Source: Peptoniphilus_A sp001811425
GTDB taxonomy: Bacteria > Bacillota > Clostridia > Tissierellales > Peptoniphilaceae
Direction: 5' to 3'
Length of the DNA: 64,000 nt
Assembly: GCF_001811425.1 (NCBI RefSeq)
Contig: NZ_KV804745.1
Location: 104,660 to 168,659 of the forward strand
This document shows, piece after piece, positions 34,419 through 42,501 of the stretch. Position numbers and translations under genes: made by a program. The notes beneath the pieces are model-generated. The model saw nothing but the letters and a program-made list of their open reading frames with translations, had not been told where the DNA came from and did not search any database. How positions within the stretch are numbered: position 1 is the stretch's first letter; each line of letters begins with the position of its first letter.

Positions 34419-34462
34419 AAATAAAGATTTATAGATTTGCGAAATAAAATTAAAAACAAGAA

Positions 34463-34496
34463 AAAAAGATTCACCTCATAGAAGATGAATCTTTTT
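34463..34496 (+). terminator. Intrinsic terminator after ygeXY
   Basis: AAAAAGATTCA pairs with TGAATCTTTTT; the loop holds a degenerate CC...GA extension. It shares the GATTCACC core with the terminators at 31851 and 41944. Confidence 0.8.
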
Positions 34497-34624
34497 CATG
34501 ATTACATAAAGAATAATACTTGAATTAACGGGTCTTATAAATATTTGAAATAAGCCTTAAAGAAATCCCAGATATTATCTAGTTGTAGGGTTCTTATTGT
34601 ATTTTTAAAGTTTATTTTTAAATA

Positions 34625-35251
34625 CTATATACTTAAAAAGTTTTCTAAAATAACTTTTCCATCTATATATTTTTCATTATATTTTTCTGGATGAAATTGT
34701 AAAGAATAAATTTCTTTCTCCTTGTGTTTCATAGCTTGTATTTTACACATTTTGGATGATGTTAGCAGTTCAAATTCCTTTGGAATACTTTTAACTTCAT
34801 CTCTATGAAGTTCGTATGCTGTAATTATTTTTTCAAGTCTTTTAAATAATTTGTCTTTTTTAATAATGTCTAAAGTTATAAAACCTTCTTCTCTTATATC
34901 TTTTTCGCCAGGTTCTACTTCTATCATTTTTCCGAAAGAAGCACCATATGCTATGGCAATTAGTTGATGACCTGCACATACTCCTAGTGTAGGGATGGTA
35001 GTTTCTCTAATTAACTCTAATTCTTTTTGATAATCTCTAGTTATTTCCTCAATGTCCCAGTCAAAAGTAACTCTTCCAGTTAAATAAATAAAATCTGGGC
35101 TTATCTTTTTAATAATCTCACTATTTATTTCTTTATGATGTAAAACAAAAAAATTAAAATTCCCGATATTTAATATAGCCTCTTTAATAGTTGGTATCCA
35201 ACCATAATCTTCAGCATCCTTTTCATTATTAATAATTAAAATTTTCTTCAT
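34625..35251 (-). CDS. Class I glutamine amidotransferase-like protein
   Basis: The 208-residue protein has the Cys nucleophile in LGVCAGHQLIAIAYG and the His-Glu pair in LQFHPEKYNE, the triad of class I amidotransferases and gamma-glutamyl hydrolases. No synthetase domain is attached, so it may hydrolyse a gamma-glutamyl or related amide. The frame extends upstream to 35293, but ATG 35251 (MKKILIINN) is preferred with GGAG 9 nt upstream. It lies 13 nt after the AGCS symporter and is probably co-transcribed with it, so the symporter's substrate may be its substrate. Confidence 0.8.
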   Translation of the reverse strand: MKKILIINNEKDAEDYGWIPTIKEAILNIGNFNFFVLHHKEINSEIIKKISPDFIYLTGRVTFDWDIEEITRDYQKELELIRETTIPTLGVCAGHQLIAIAYGASFGKMIEVEPGEKDIREEGFITLDIIKKDKLFKRLEKIITAYELHRDEVKSIPKEFELLTSSKMCKIQAMKHKEKEIYSLQFHPEKYNEKYIDGKVILENFLSI

Positions 35252-35264
35252 ATTTAAGTTCTCC

Positions 35265-36617
35265 TTATTCACCATTCTGTTTCCAGTAATCATTGCTTAT
35301 ATCAAATATTTCTTTACTCTTTAATAATATCACGATTAAATTTATAACCATAATTAAAGCTAAGAAGAAATCTGTTACATCCCATATAGAGTCTAAGACT
35401 GTAATTCCACCTATAAACGCTGCAATTAAATAAAATATTTTAAAAAATTTTGCATTATTTGAGGATATTATAGTTGAAAGTTGAGACTCTCCTATGTATC
35501 CAAATCCTATCACAGTTGTATACGCAAATAAAATAGTTGCTATACTTACTGCATAACCAAATATTTTTGATGTTTGAGCAAAAGCCTGAGTTACCATTAT
35601 AGAAGAATTTCCATCTGGGCTAAATATACCGCTTGTTAGAACTGCTAAACCAGTTGCTGTACATATAATTGTAACCAAAAATATTTCTGTAACTCCATAA
35701 ATTGCTTGTTCAACTGGGTTATTTACTTTTGCTGGAGCATGTGATACGGTAAATACCGCTTGTCCAGCACCTGATACAAAAAATCCCCTAGCTATACCAT
35801 ATTGCATGGCTTTCATTATACCATAGCCCAGTGCACCTCCTGTTATGGCAACCTTGCTTACTGAACCTTTAAACATTGAAATAATAACAGGAATTATATT
35901 ATTATAATTAGAAACAATAACAATTATTGAGGCTATTAAATAAAAGATAGACATAAATGGAACTAATTTTTCGGCAACTTCACCTATTCTTCTTATACCT
36001 CCAACTACTACAATACCAGCTATAATCATATTCAATACCGTTACAATTATTTTATAATTTCTAGCAATTGGTATCATATTAATAACATTTTCTATAATCA
36101 CATTTGATTGAATTGCTGTACTTAATAGACATACTATTACCATTAAAAATACTAATATTTCTCCAATAAATGGAATATTTAATCCATTTTTTACATATAA
36201 TCCTGGACCTCCTACATAAGTACCGTCTTCTGCTTTTCTTCTGTACTTAATAATAATTATTATCTCAGAATATTTTATTATCATTCCTATGAAGGCGGCT
36301 ATCCACATCCAAATAATAGCACCTGGGCCTCCATAAATTAATGCTGATGCGACACCTACAATACTGCCCATTCCTATAACAGAAGCCAAAGAAGTAAACA
36401 TAGACTGAGCAGAGCTTAAAACTCCATCACCATCATTTTCTCCTTTTTTTGATATACTCCCTATTGTTTTTGACATTATTAGTTTAAATTTCCTTATATG
36501 AACACCTTTTGTTCCAATTGTTAAATATATGCCGATTACTCCTAAAAATATTAATGCAGCTGGTCCCCATAAAAAACTGTTAGCCAGTTTTATAAGATTT
36601 AAAATAACTGATTTCAT
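35265..36617 (-). CDS. AGCS-family amino acid:sodium symporter
   Basis: The 450-residue protein with about eleven helices matches the alanine/glycine:cation symporter family: FTSLASVIGMGSIVGVASALIYGGPGAIIWMW, then YGIARGFFVSGAGQAVFTVSHA and GYIGESQLS. These proteins import small amino acids with Na+. ATG 36617 is chosen (MKSVILNLIK) because GGAGG lies 4 nt upstream. It is followed by the amidotransferase-like gene. Confidence 0.9.
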   Translation of the reverse strand: MKSVILNLIKLANSFLWGPAALIFLGVIGIYLTIGTKGVHIRKFKLIMSKTIGSISKKGENDGDGVLSSAQSMFTSLASVIGMGSIVGVASALIYGGPGAIIWMWIAAFIGMIIKYSEIIIIIKYRRKAEDGTYVGGPGLYVKNGLNIPFIGEILVFLMVIVCLLSTAIQSNVIIENVINMIPIARNYKIIVTVLNMIIAGIVVVGGIRRIGEVAEKLVPFMSIFYLIASIIVIVSNYNNIIPVIISMFKGSVSKVAITGGALGYGIMKAMQYGIARGFFVSGAGQAVFTVSHAPAKVNNPVEQAIYGVTEIFLVTIICTATGLAVLTSGIFSPDGNSSIMVTQAFAQTSKIFGYAVSIATILFAYTTVIGFGYIGESQLSTIISSNNAKFFKIFYLIAAFIGGITVLDSIWDVTDFFLALIMVINLIVILLKSKEIFDISNDYWKQNGE

Positions 36618-36645
36618 AATGCCTCCTATTAAAATCAAAACTTAT

Positions 36646-36717
36646 AATAAAACTCTATTTTAAAAACAAGGCTTTCATACTAAATTTAAGATGAAAGTCA
36701 TATGATATTATTTATTT
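36646..36717. repeat. Duplicated intergenic hairpin element, copy 1
   Basis: A stretch of about 72 nt nearly identical to 39481-39552 (constant offset 2835). It contains the stem AAGGCTTTCAT (36668-36678) and ATGAAAGTCAT (36691-36701). It lies downstream of the GltS-type gene and upstream of the AGCS gene, so it may also terminate minus-strand transcription. Confidence 0.8.
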
Positions 36718-36752
36718 ATTCTAAATTAAAATTTAATTAAATGTATTTATAT

Positions 36753-38129
36753 TTAATTAAAATTTACATCGATTTCACCTGGTCGTAATTGATCATCTGG
36801 ACCTTTGTAAATGCCATATTTTTTTGCACATAGTCCTAATAGGATAAAGCCTACTATGAAGCAAGCAATACCACTAATCAATGAATATCCATTAACAATT
36901 AGTGAAGGAAGTGTAGCGATAAGACCAATCTCAATAAAAGACATAAACACATAAGCCATTCCATAATCTTCTAGTGTTTTACTTTGATATTTAGGATCGA
37001 CTATTCTTAATAAAGTTACTCCTATTGCAACTACACCTGTTGACCAACCAAATATAAATATTCCCTTTTCAAACCAATATTTTTGATATAGCTTTCTAGA
37101 AACAAGCAAAAGATAAGAAACACAAAAAACAGCACCGATTAATGTTAGTATTAGTATTGGCATTGCATATTTTATTACAACTGAAATTTTTATTGTTGCT
37201 ATACCAAATGATACTAAATAGTCTGTAGCAAAACTACCAACATGACTTATAATTCTTCTGTCAACATATTTTGAAAAATTTATTTTCTTTAAAATAAATT
37301 GTACAAGCACACCATATAGCATTGAAACAGAGAACATCGGAATACTTAATTTAGGGAACAAACCTTGTAAATAATTAGTTGTAAAATATCCACCACAAGT
37401 GGCTATTAAAACAAGCATGAAATGCCAAGTTAATGTATCAAGTGACATGTTATTAACTGTTTCTATACCCAAAACATCTTGTTCTTCAGAAGGATTCATA
37501 CCTGTTCTCATTCCTACAGGTAGTTCTTGCATTGTTTTAATAAATCTAGTCCATTTTTTTCTGGTTGCGATATTAATTAAAACAATTCCTCCTAACACTC
37601 CAAAAACCAAACCTATTGTTGCAAAAGTCTGTGCAATTGGTAAAGCTTCATCCCAACCGATTAATTCTTCGAATGCTCCTCCAAAAGCTGCCGCTGCTCC
37701 ATGACCACCAATAAATCCGCCAGGCATTAATACTGAAAAAGCTTCAGAAACATTAGGATAAAATACTTTCAGTATTAATCCTCCTATAACTAATGCTGCT
37801 CCGTATTGAAGAAAATAAACTGAAGAGTTTACAAAAAATGTATCACCTACATCATCCATAGTTTGTTTAAATGATCCACCGCCTTCATTGCCTATGAAGA
37901 GCGAAGCGAATAAGAAAACAACTAACATGTAAGGATAAGATCCTACAGAATCAGAGAAAGGAATAATATTTAAGAACTGTTTTCCAAAAAATAGTCCCAT
38001 AAATCCCGCTAACAATGAACTTGGTAATAAAAATTTTTGTACTATTTTTAATTTTGCTCTCATTAGCTGAGCTATAAAAAGTAAAATAGACATTAACGCA
38101 AAATCCATTAAAAAATCATAAGGAGTCAT
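36753..38129 (-). CDS. GltS-type sodium/glutamate symporter family protein
   Basis: The 458-residue protein with about eleven to twelve helices resembles GltS-like sodium:glutamate symporters, including the duplicated loops FIGGHGAAAAFGGAF and FIFGWSTGVVAIGVTLLRI with their Gly-rich hairpins. It probably imports an acidic amino acid or a dicarboxylate-bearing compound such as an opine. ATG 38129 (MTPYDFLMD) is preferred over the upstream GTG because AGGTGGGTG lies 9 nt before it. It follows the MmgE/PrpD gene closely and probably shares its transcript. Confidence 0.85.
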   Translation of the reverse strand: MTPYDFLMDFALMSILLFIAQLMRAKLKIVQKFLLPSSLLAGFMGLFFGKQFLNIIPFSDSVGSYPYMLVVFLFASLFIGNEGGGSFKQTMDDVGDTFFVNSSVYFLQYGAALVIGGLILKVFYPNVSEAFSVLMPGGFIGGHGAAAAFGGAFEELIGWDEALPIAQTFATIGLVFGVLGGIVLINIATRKKWTRFIKTMQELPVGMRTGMNPSEEQDVLGIETVNNMSLDTLTWHFMLVLIATCGGYFTTNYLQGLFPKLSIPMFSVSMLYGVLVQFILKKINFSKYVDRRIISHVGSFATDYLVSFGIATIKISVVIKYAMPILILTLIGAVFCVSYLLLVSRKLYQKYWFEKGIFIFGWSTGVVAIGVTLLRIVDPKYQSKTLEDYGMAYVFMSFIEIGLIATLPSLIVNGYSLISGIACFIVGFILLGLCAKKYGIYKGPDDQLRPGEIDVNFN

Positions 38130-38145
38130 ATATAACACCCACCTT

Positions 38146-39480
38146 TCATTTTATCTCATTGTTTATTATTTTTATAAGATCCTTCATCTTAATATTTAAA
38201 TTATTCTCCAGATTATTAAGTATTTCTTTTTGTCCGTCTTCTTTTAAAATTGATTTAGTTCTTTTAATAAACTTATTTTTTATCCAATTTATATCTACAT
38301 TATCTGTGCTTTCACCGCTTGCTTGATAGATATCAGAAGTATATACTTTGTCATCCTTTGTAATAATTTGAACTTTCGCTAATCTTTTTTCAGGGAAAGC
38401 TGAATCAAGCTCTTCATCCACTTCAAATTTTAATATGCCCATAATTTTTAAGACATCCTTATCATCTAAAGCTCCTTCAATGACTTGTTCAATCCCAACA
38501 TCCCCGTGAACTATTGCAGATGCGACTGGCCAAGCAATATTATATTGTGCCTCATCCGTTGTTTTTGGTTTTATTTTGCTTAGTTGCGCAGCTGAATCAA
38601 ATGTAAAAATTTTAACTTCTTTAAAATCATTAAAATTTAAATTATTATCTTTTATTAAATCTATACTTGCTTCTATCGGTTGATGTGCCCATCGACAACA
38701 TGTATATGGTTTAAAATAGAGGTCAACCATCATATATAGTTTGTTTAAATTATTTACATGCTCCTCGTATTCTGGTAACTCTAATAGATATCCACCACCT
38801 TGTGAACCTTCTAAAGTTTCTAAAACTGCTTGCATACCAACTAAAGCACCAAAAGGTACTCCGTCTTTATTCATAGATGGGTTTTGCACTGATCTCATTA
38901 CAGGTGTTAAAGGTGCATGAAAATCAGCAATTGATAAAGCGTTGTTAGTCTTTTCTTTATCAAGATTTAATATCTTACAAATTCCAGCAGCTGTACCAAA
39001 TGCTCCATATGTTCCTGTACTGTGTAAATAATCATAGTGATCTTGTAAAGCAAGTCCTTCTCTAATAGAAAGTTCATAACAAACAACTAAAGTTTCAAGA
39101 AATTCTTTATATGTTATATTTTCTTGAATTGCTGAAGAAATTACTCCTGCTATAAAAGATGTTCCTGGATGACCTTTTACTAAATTAAATCCGTCATCAA
39201 TGTCAAAAGAATTTGAAGCATGGGAGTATGCAACAACTGCACCTGGAAGATTTAAACTTTCTTCTTTTCCTATAAGCTCAATATCTCCTTCTTTATAATA
39301 TTTTTTCGCAAAATTCACACCTATTTTATATTGATTACCTTTACTGCCTAAAATCAAGGCATTTATTAAATCAATTCCGCAAATAATCGCTTGCTTTTTT
39401 ATTTTTTCAGGTAGATTTTCCCATTTTGTGTTAAAAATAAAGTCTTCAACTTTATAATTCTTTTTAAAATCAAAATTCAT
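38146..39480 (-). CDS. MmgE/PrpD family protein
   Basis: The 444-residue protein is of the 2-methylcitrate dehydratase (MmgE/PrpD) fold family. Visible family features are YSHASNSFDIDDGF, KGHPGTSFIAGVISSA, GTYGAFGTAAGICKIL and YTCCRWAHQPIEA. Members dehydrate, decarboxylate or epimerise carboxylic acids, and some act on iminodisuccinate or aconitate. Methylcitrate cycle partners are absent, so a role in opine or amino-acid breakdown is more likely. ATG 39480 is chosen (GGAG 8 nt upstream). The upstream extension to 39513 runs through a perfect hairpin. Confidence 0.85.
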   Translation of the reverse strand: MNFDFKKNYKVEDFIFNTKWENLPEKIKKQAIICGIDLINALILGSKGNQYKIGVNFAKKYYKEGDIELIGKEESLNLPGAVVAYSHASNSFDIDDGFNLVKGHPGTSFIAGVISSAIQENITYKEFLETLVVCYELSIREGLALQDHYDYLHSTGTYGAFGTAAGICKILNLDKEKTNNALSIADFHAPLTPVMRSVQNPSMNKDGVPFGALVGMQAVLETLEGSQGGGYLLELPEYEEHVNNLNKLYMMVDLYFKPYTCCRWAHQPIEASIDLIKDNNLNFNDFKEVKIFTFDSAAQLSKIKPKTTDEAQYNIAWPVASAIVHGDVGIEQVIEGALDDKDVLKIMGILKFEVDEELDSAFPEKRLAKVQIITKDDKVYTSDIYQASGESTDNVDINWIKNKFIKRTKSILKEDGQKEILNNLENNLNIKMKDLIKIINNEIK

Positions 39481-39552
39481 AATCAAACTCCATTTTAAAA
39501 ATAAGGCTTTCATACTAAATTTAAGATGAAAGCCTTATGATATTACTTATTA
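39481..39552. repeat. Duplicated intergenic hairpin element, copy 2
   Basis: This copy holds a perfect 13-bp inverted repeat (39501-39513 against 39526-39538) with a 12-nt loop, between the dehydrogenase stop and the MmgE/PrpD start. It is nearly identical to 36646-36717. Confidence 0.8.
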
Positions 39553-40791
39553 GATGTTATAAACTCCATTATTTAGGTAATCTAAAAGATCTTCTTTACT
39601 CATGTCTTTTATTCCGAGATACTCTAAATTATATTTGCTTTCTTCAAAAAAGTTTTTATTATGCATTGCTCCTGACAAAACTATCATGGAATCTATAATT
39701 GGTGTCTTTACTCCGTATTGGACTCCTAAATCGTGGTATATTTTACATCCAATAGGAACATCTTCTGTCATATATCTGTGGTGAATACTGTTTGGACCTG
39801 TATTGCCTTCGGTTGAAGGTTGATCTAATGGAAATACAACATTATCATTTCCATTTTCATCTAGACCCATATATTCTTGTGTCAATACACTTCTTCTTGA
39901 GAAAAACATGTCTTTTTTATACTTAGGAATACCAACGCCAATTTTTTCAGCTAATTGTATTTCTTCGTTATAGAATTTATATTGAACTTCACAAATTGAT
40001 GGGCATAATCCATGGCTGTACATTGAATATGTTGTTTTATCGTGACCACAGAAAATTACTCCCCAGTTTTCCATTGTTGAAACCCCAAGAACTGTTGCAG
40101 GAACGTGAATTACAGGATTAACATTTGCAAAATCTATATCTAAAATAGTTTCACCCTTTTGTGGTCCATCGCCTTGATATACTGCATCCATAGCTGGTAG
40201 ATATTTTCCTGCTTCAAGAAAAGCCTCTGTATCTGACATAGGTAAAGCAGCTCCTCTAAGTGTAATAGCACGGTATTTAACACCAACGTGTGGGAATTGG
40301 AATCCATTAACTGATTCAATTCTTGTTCCATAAGGAGCACTTGACCATCCACCAATAATAACTTTCTTATCAGACTTCATGTCTCTCATCATTTTTCTTA
40401 ATAATAGACAACCAAAGTTATCAGCAAAAATCATAATAACTTGTCCATCTTCAAGATGAGGAATTAGTTCTTTAAAAATAGGTTCATGTCCCCATGATCC
40501 GCAAGCTACAACTATTATTCCTGCTCCCTTAACTGCTTCAGCAATATTGTCTGTGTATAAATCAAGGTGAGCTCTACCAGATCTTTCAAAACCATCTCTA
40601 TTTCTTTGAATACCATCAAGTAAAATTCCTGTTTTCTTAAGACCTTTTAATGATTTTTTGGCAAAGTCTGGTAAATCAAATAATCTTACTTCTGCTCCGC
40701 CTAGTTTGCTGTCTGCAGCAATTGTTTTTCCAACTGCACCTCCTCCTAGAACTGCAATAGGTTTTGTTTTTAAATAACTCATGTCTTTCAT
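39550..40791 (-). CDS. Octopine/nopaline-type (opine) dehydrogenase
   Basis: The 413-residue protein has an N-terminal NAD(P)-binding Rossmann motif (PIAVLGGGAVGKTIAADSKLGGAEVRLFD) and a C-terminal octopine dehydrogenase domain with NPVIHVPATVLGVS and the catalytic-type His region NSIHHRYMTEDVPIG. Opine dehydrogenases reversibly join an amino acid and a 2-oxo acid by reductive condensation; in a catabolic setting the oxidative direction is likely. ATG 40791 is chosen over 40809 because AGGGG lies 8 nt upstream. It is divergent from a LysR gene that probably controls it. Confidence 0.88.
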   Translation of the reverse strand: MKDMSYLKTKPIAVLGGGAVGKTIAADSKLGGAEVRLFDLPDFAKKSLKGLKKTGILLDGIQRNRDGFERSGRAHLDLYTDNIAEAVKGAGIIVVACGSWGHEPIFKELIPHLEDGQVIMIFADNFGCLLLRKMMRDMKSDKKVIIGGWSSAPYGTRIESVNGFQFPHVGVKYRAITLRGAALPMSDTEAFLEAGKYLPAMDAVYQGDGPQKGETILDIDFANVNPVIHVPATVLGVSTMENWGVIFCGHDKTTYSMYSHGLCPSICEVQYKFYNEEIQLAEKIGVGIPKYKKDMFFSRRSVLTQEYMGLDENGNDNVVFPLDQPSTEGNTGPNSIHHRYMTEDVPIGCKIYHDLGVQYGVKTPIIDSMIVLSGAMHNKNFFEESKYNLEYLGIKDMSKEDLLDYLNNGVYNI

Positions 40792-40867
40792 AGTGTTTTC
40801 CCCTTTCATTTTTTATCTATGTAACTCACTATCTTTTTACAAACTAATAATAACATGATATAATTAA

Positions 40868-40893
40868 TTAATCTAATTCATAGTTTTGATTAA
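40868..40893. promoter_or_regulatory. Candidate LysR operator
   Basis: TTAATC (40868-40873) and GATTAA (40888-40893) form an interrupted dyad between the divergent dehydrogenase and LysR genes, the usual place for a LysR-type site. Confidence 0.4.
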
Positions 40894-40925
40894 AGTGTTC
40901 ATTTTTTTTGATAGGTGGTTTTAAA

Positions 40926-41798
40926 ATGGAAATAAGAAATATTGAAAGTTTTTTGAGTATTGTTCAGCATAAAACTTTTACAAAAGCTGCTGAAGAATTA
41001 GGATATGCTCAATCAACAATAACAATGCAAATACATCAGTTGGAAGAGGAATTAAATGCTAAATTGTTTGATAGAATTGGTCGTTCTGTATATTTAACTG
41101 ATTTTGGTGAAAATTTCCTTGTTTTAGCAAGAGAGATGTATAATTTATCATTAGAAATGAAATATCTAAATAGTGAACCTACTATGATTCATGGTACTTT
41201 AAGAATTGGAACAATAGAATCCTTTCTTCTTTCTAATATGAATGAAGTTTTGATAAAGTTTTCTGAAAACTATCCAAATATAATATTAGATATTAGAACA
41301 GGGAGTACTATGGAGCTATATGATGAATTATCTAAGAATAATTTTGACATTGTATTTGGAATAGAAAATGAGATTTCTCAAAATAAATTCGAAAAAATAA
41401 AATTTAAAACAATAGAAATGTCATTTATGACAAGATATTCTAAAAATTTAAAAAAAATGACTTTAAGAGAAATGGAAGACAAACTTTTTGTTTTGACAGA
41501 GAATGAAAGTTATTATAATCAAAAACTGATGCAAATATTTAATGAAAAAAATTTAAAAATAAAAAAATTTATTCATATTCAAAACATTAGTGCGATTTTG
41601 AATATAATAAAAGAAAACGATGTTGTCGCGTTCTTGCCAACTTATGTTGCTACTAGATATATTAAAAATAAAGAAATTTCCATAATAGATGCAGATTTAG
41701 AACAACTAACTGTTAAAGTTAATGGATATGTAAATAAAGAAAAGTGGAAAACCCCTTATCTAATTTATTTTATAAAATTAATTGAAAAGATTTTTTAG
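40926..41798 (+). CDS. LysR-family transcriptional regulator
   Basis: The 290-residue protein has an N-terminal winged helix (MEIRNIESFLSIVQHKTFTKAAEELGYAQSTITMQIHQLEEEL) and a periplasmic-binding-type effector domain from about 88 (GTLRIGTIESFLLSN). ATG 40926 is preferred over TTG 40908 because AGGTGG precedes it. It is divergent from the opine dehydrogenase, so it probably senses a pathway intermediate and controls the minus-strand set of dehydrogenase, MmgE/PrpD and symporter. Codon use is very AT-rich. Confidence 0.92.
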   Translation: MEIRNIESFLSIVQHKTFTKAAEELGYAQSTITMQIHQLEEELNAKLFDRIGRSVYLTDFGENFLVLAREMYNLSLEMKYLNSEPTMIHGTLRIGTIESFLLSNMNEVLIKFSENYPNIILDIRTGSTMELYDELSKNNFDIVFGIENEISQNKFEKIKFKTIEMSFMTRYSKNLKKMTLREMEDKLFVLTENESYYNQKLMQIFNEKNLKIKKFIHIQNISAILNIIKENDVVAFLPTYVATRYIKNKEISIIDADLEQLTVKVNGYVNKEKWKTPYLIYFIKLIEKIF

Positions 41799-41840
41799 AA
41801 ATAGTAAAAATTATTTTTTGAAAATTATTTGATTTAAACA

Positions 41841-41933
41841 TTTTTAAACTCACCTGAAGGGGAAAAGGCTGTTGAAAATACAAAAAACTTTTTAGAAAAA
41901 CTTATCGACTTTATAGTTTCACTATTTAAATAA
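41841..41933 (+). pseudogene. Remnant of a DUF1002 gene (last 31 codons)
   Basis: The frame reads FLNSPEGEKAVENTKNFLEKL, then IDFIVSLFK and TAA. It matches the C-terminus of the intact DUF1002 protein (ending at 31837) with only two differences over 30 residues. The first 30 nt (41840-41869) are identical to 31744-31773. There is no start and no upstream coding part. It is followed by a GATTCACC-type terminator like that of the intact gene. Confidence 0.88.
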
Positions 41934-41943
41934 TTTAAGAGAA

Positions 41944-41978
41944 AAAGATTCACCAAGATGATATTAAGGTGAATCTTT
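41944..41978 (+). terminator. Terminator after DUF1002 remnant
   Basis: AAAGATTCACC/GGTGAATCTTT perfect 11-bp stem and T-run, homologous to the terminator at 31851. Confidence 0.88.
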
Positions 41979-42006
41979 TTTTTATTGCGGAATTTATTGA
42001 ACAAAA

Positions 42007-42406
42007 TTATAAAAAAATATTTAAATCTAAATCGTTGGAAAGTATTTTCAACAAATTTTTTCCGACAACACTGTTGCCAGATTTATCAAGTCTTGGAGAA
42101 TAGACACAAATGCCACATTTTCCAGGTACGACACCTAGTATTGCACCGCTCACACCACTCTTTGATGGTATTCCCACTTCTAATAAAAAACTTCCACTTT
42201 CTTCATACATTCCACAAGATGCCATTTGTGCAAGAACTATTTTTACGGAGTCTTTTGAAATTATCTCAGCATTATTTGCCAAATCTTTGCCACCATTGGC
42301 TAGTAGAGCACCTATATGTGGCAATTTCACCTTCATTTGCATAGACTAAACTTTTTTCAATTGAATTTTCAATTATTTTTATTGTTTTCTCTTTATCAGT
42401 AAACAT
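42007..42406 (-). pseudogene. glsA: Glutaminase remnant with internal deletion
   Basis: The start is intact: ATG 42406 with GGAGG just upstream, reading MFTDKEKTIKIIENSIEKSL then VYANEGEIATY, which resembles the glutaminase N-terminus. The rest is the C-terminal third in another frame: HIGALLANGGKDLANNAE, MASCGMYEESGSFLLEVG, PSKSGVSGAILGVVPGKCG. A normal enzyme has about 300 residues, so roughly 170 middle residues, including the catalytic serine region, are gone. The junction is near 42320. It cannot make active glutaminase. Confidence 0.85.
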
Positions 42407-42437
42407 TTATGCCTCCATTGAAAAATAAAATTATAGT

Positions 42438-42474
42438 TAAAAATAACGGCTCAAAAATTTGTTAAGAGCCGTTA
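42438..42474 (-). terminator. Terminator of the ureohydrolase gene
   Basis: TAACGGCTC/GAGCCGTTA perfect 9-bp stem with T-rich sequence on the minus strand. Confidence 0.85.
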
Positions 42475-42501
42475 AATTTCATTTAATATAGTAAATAATT
42501 T

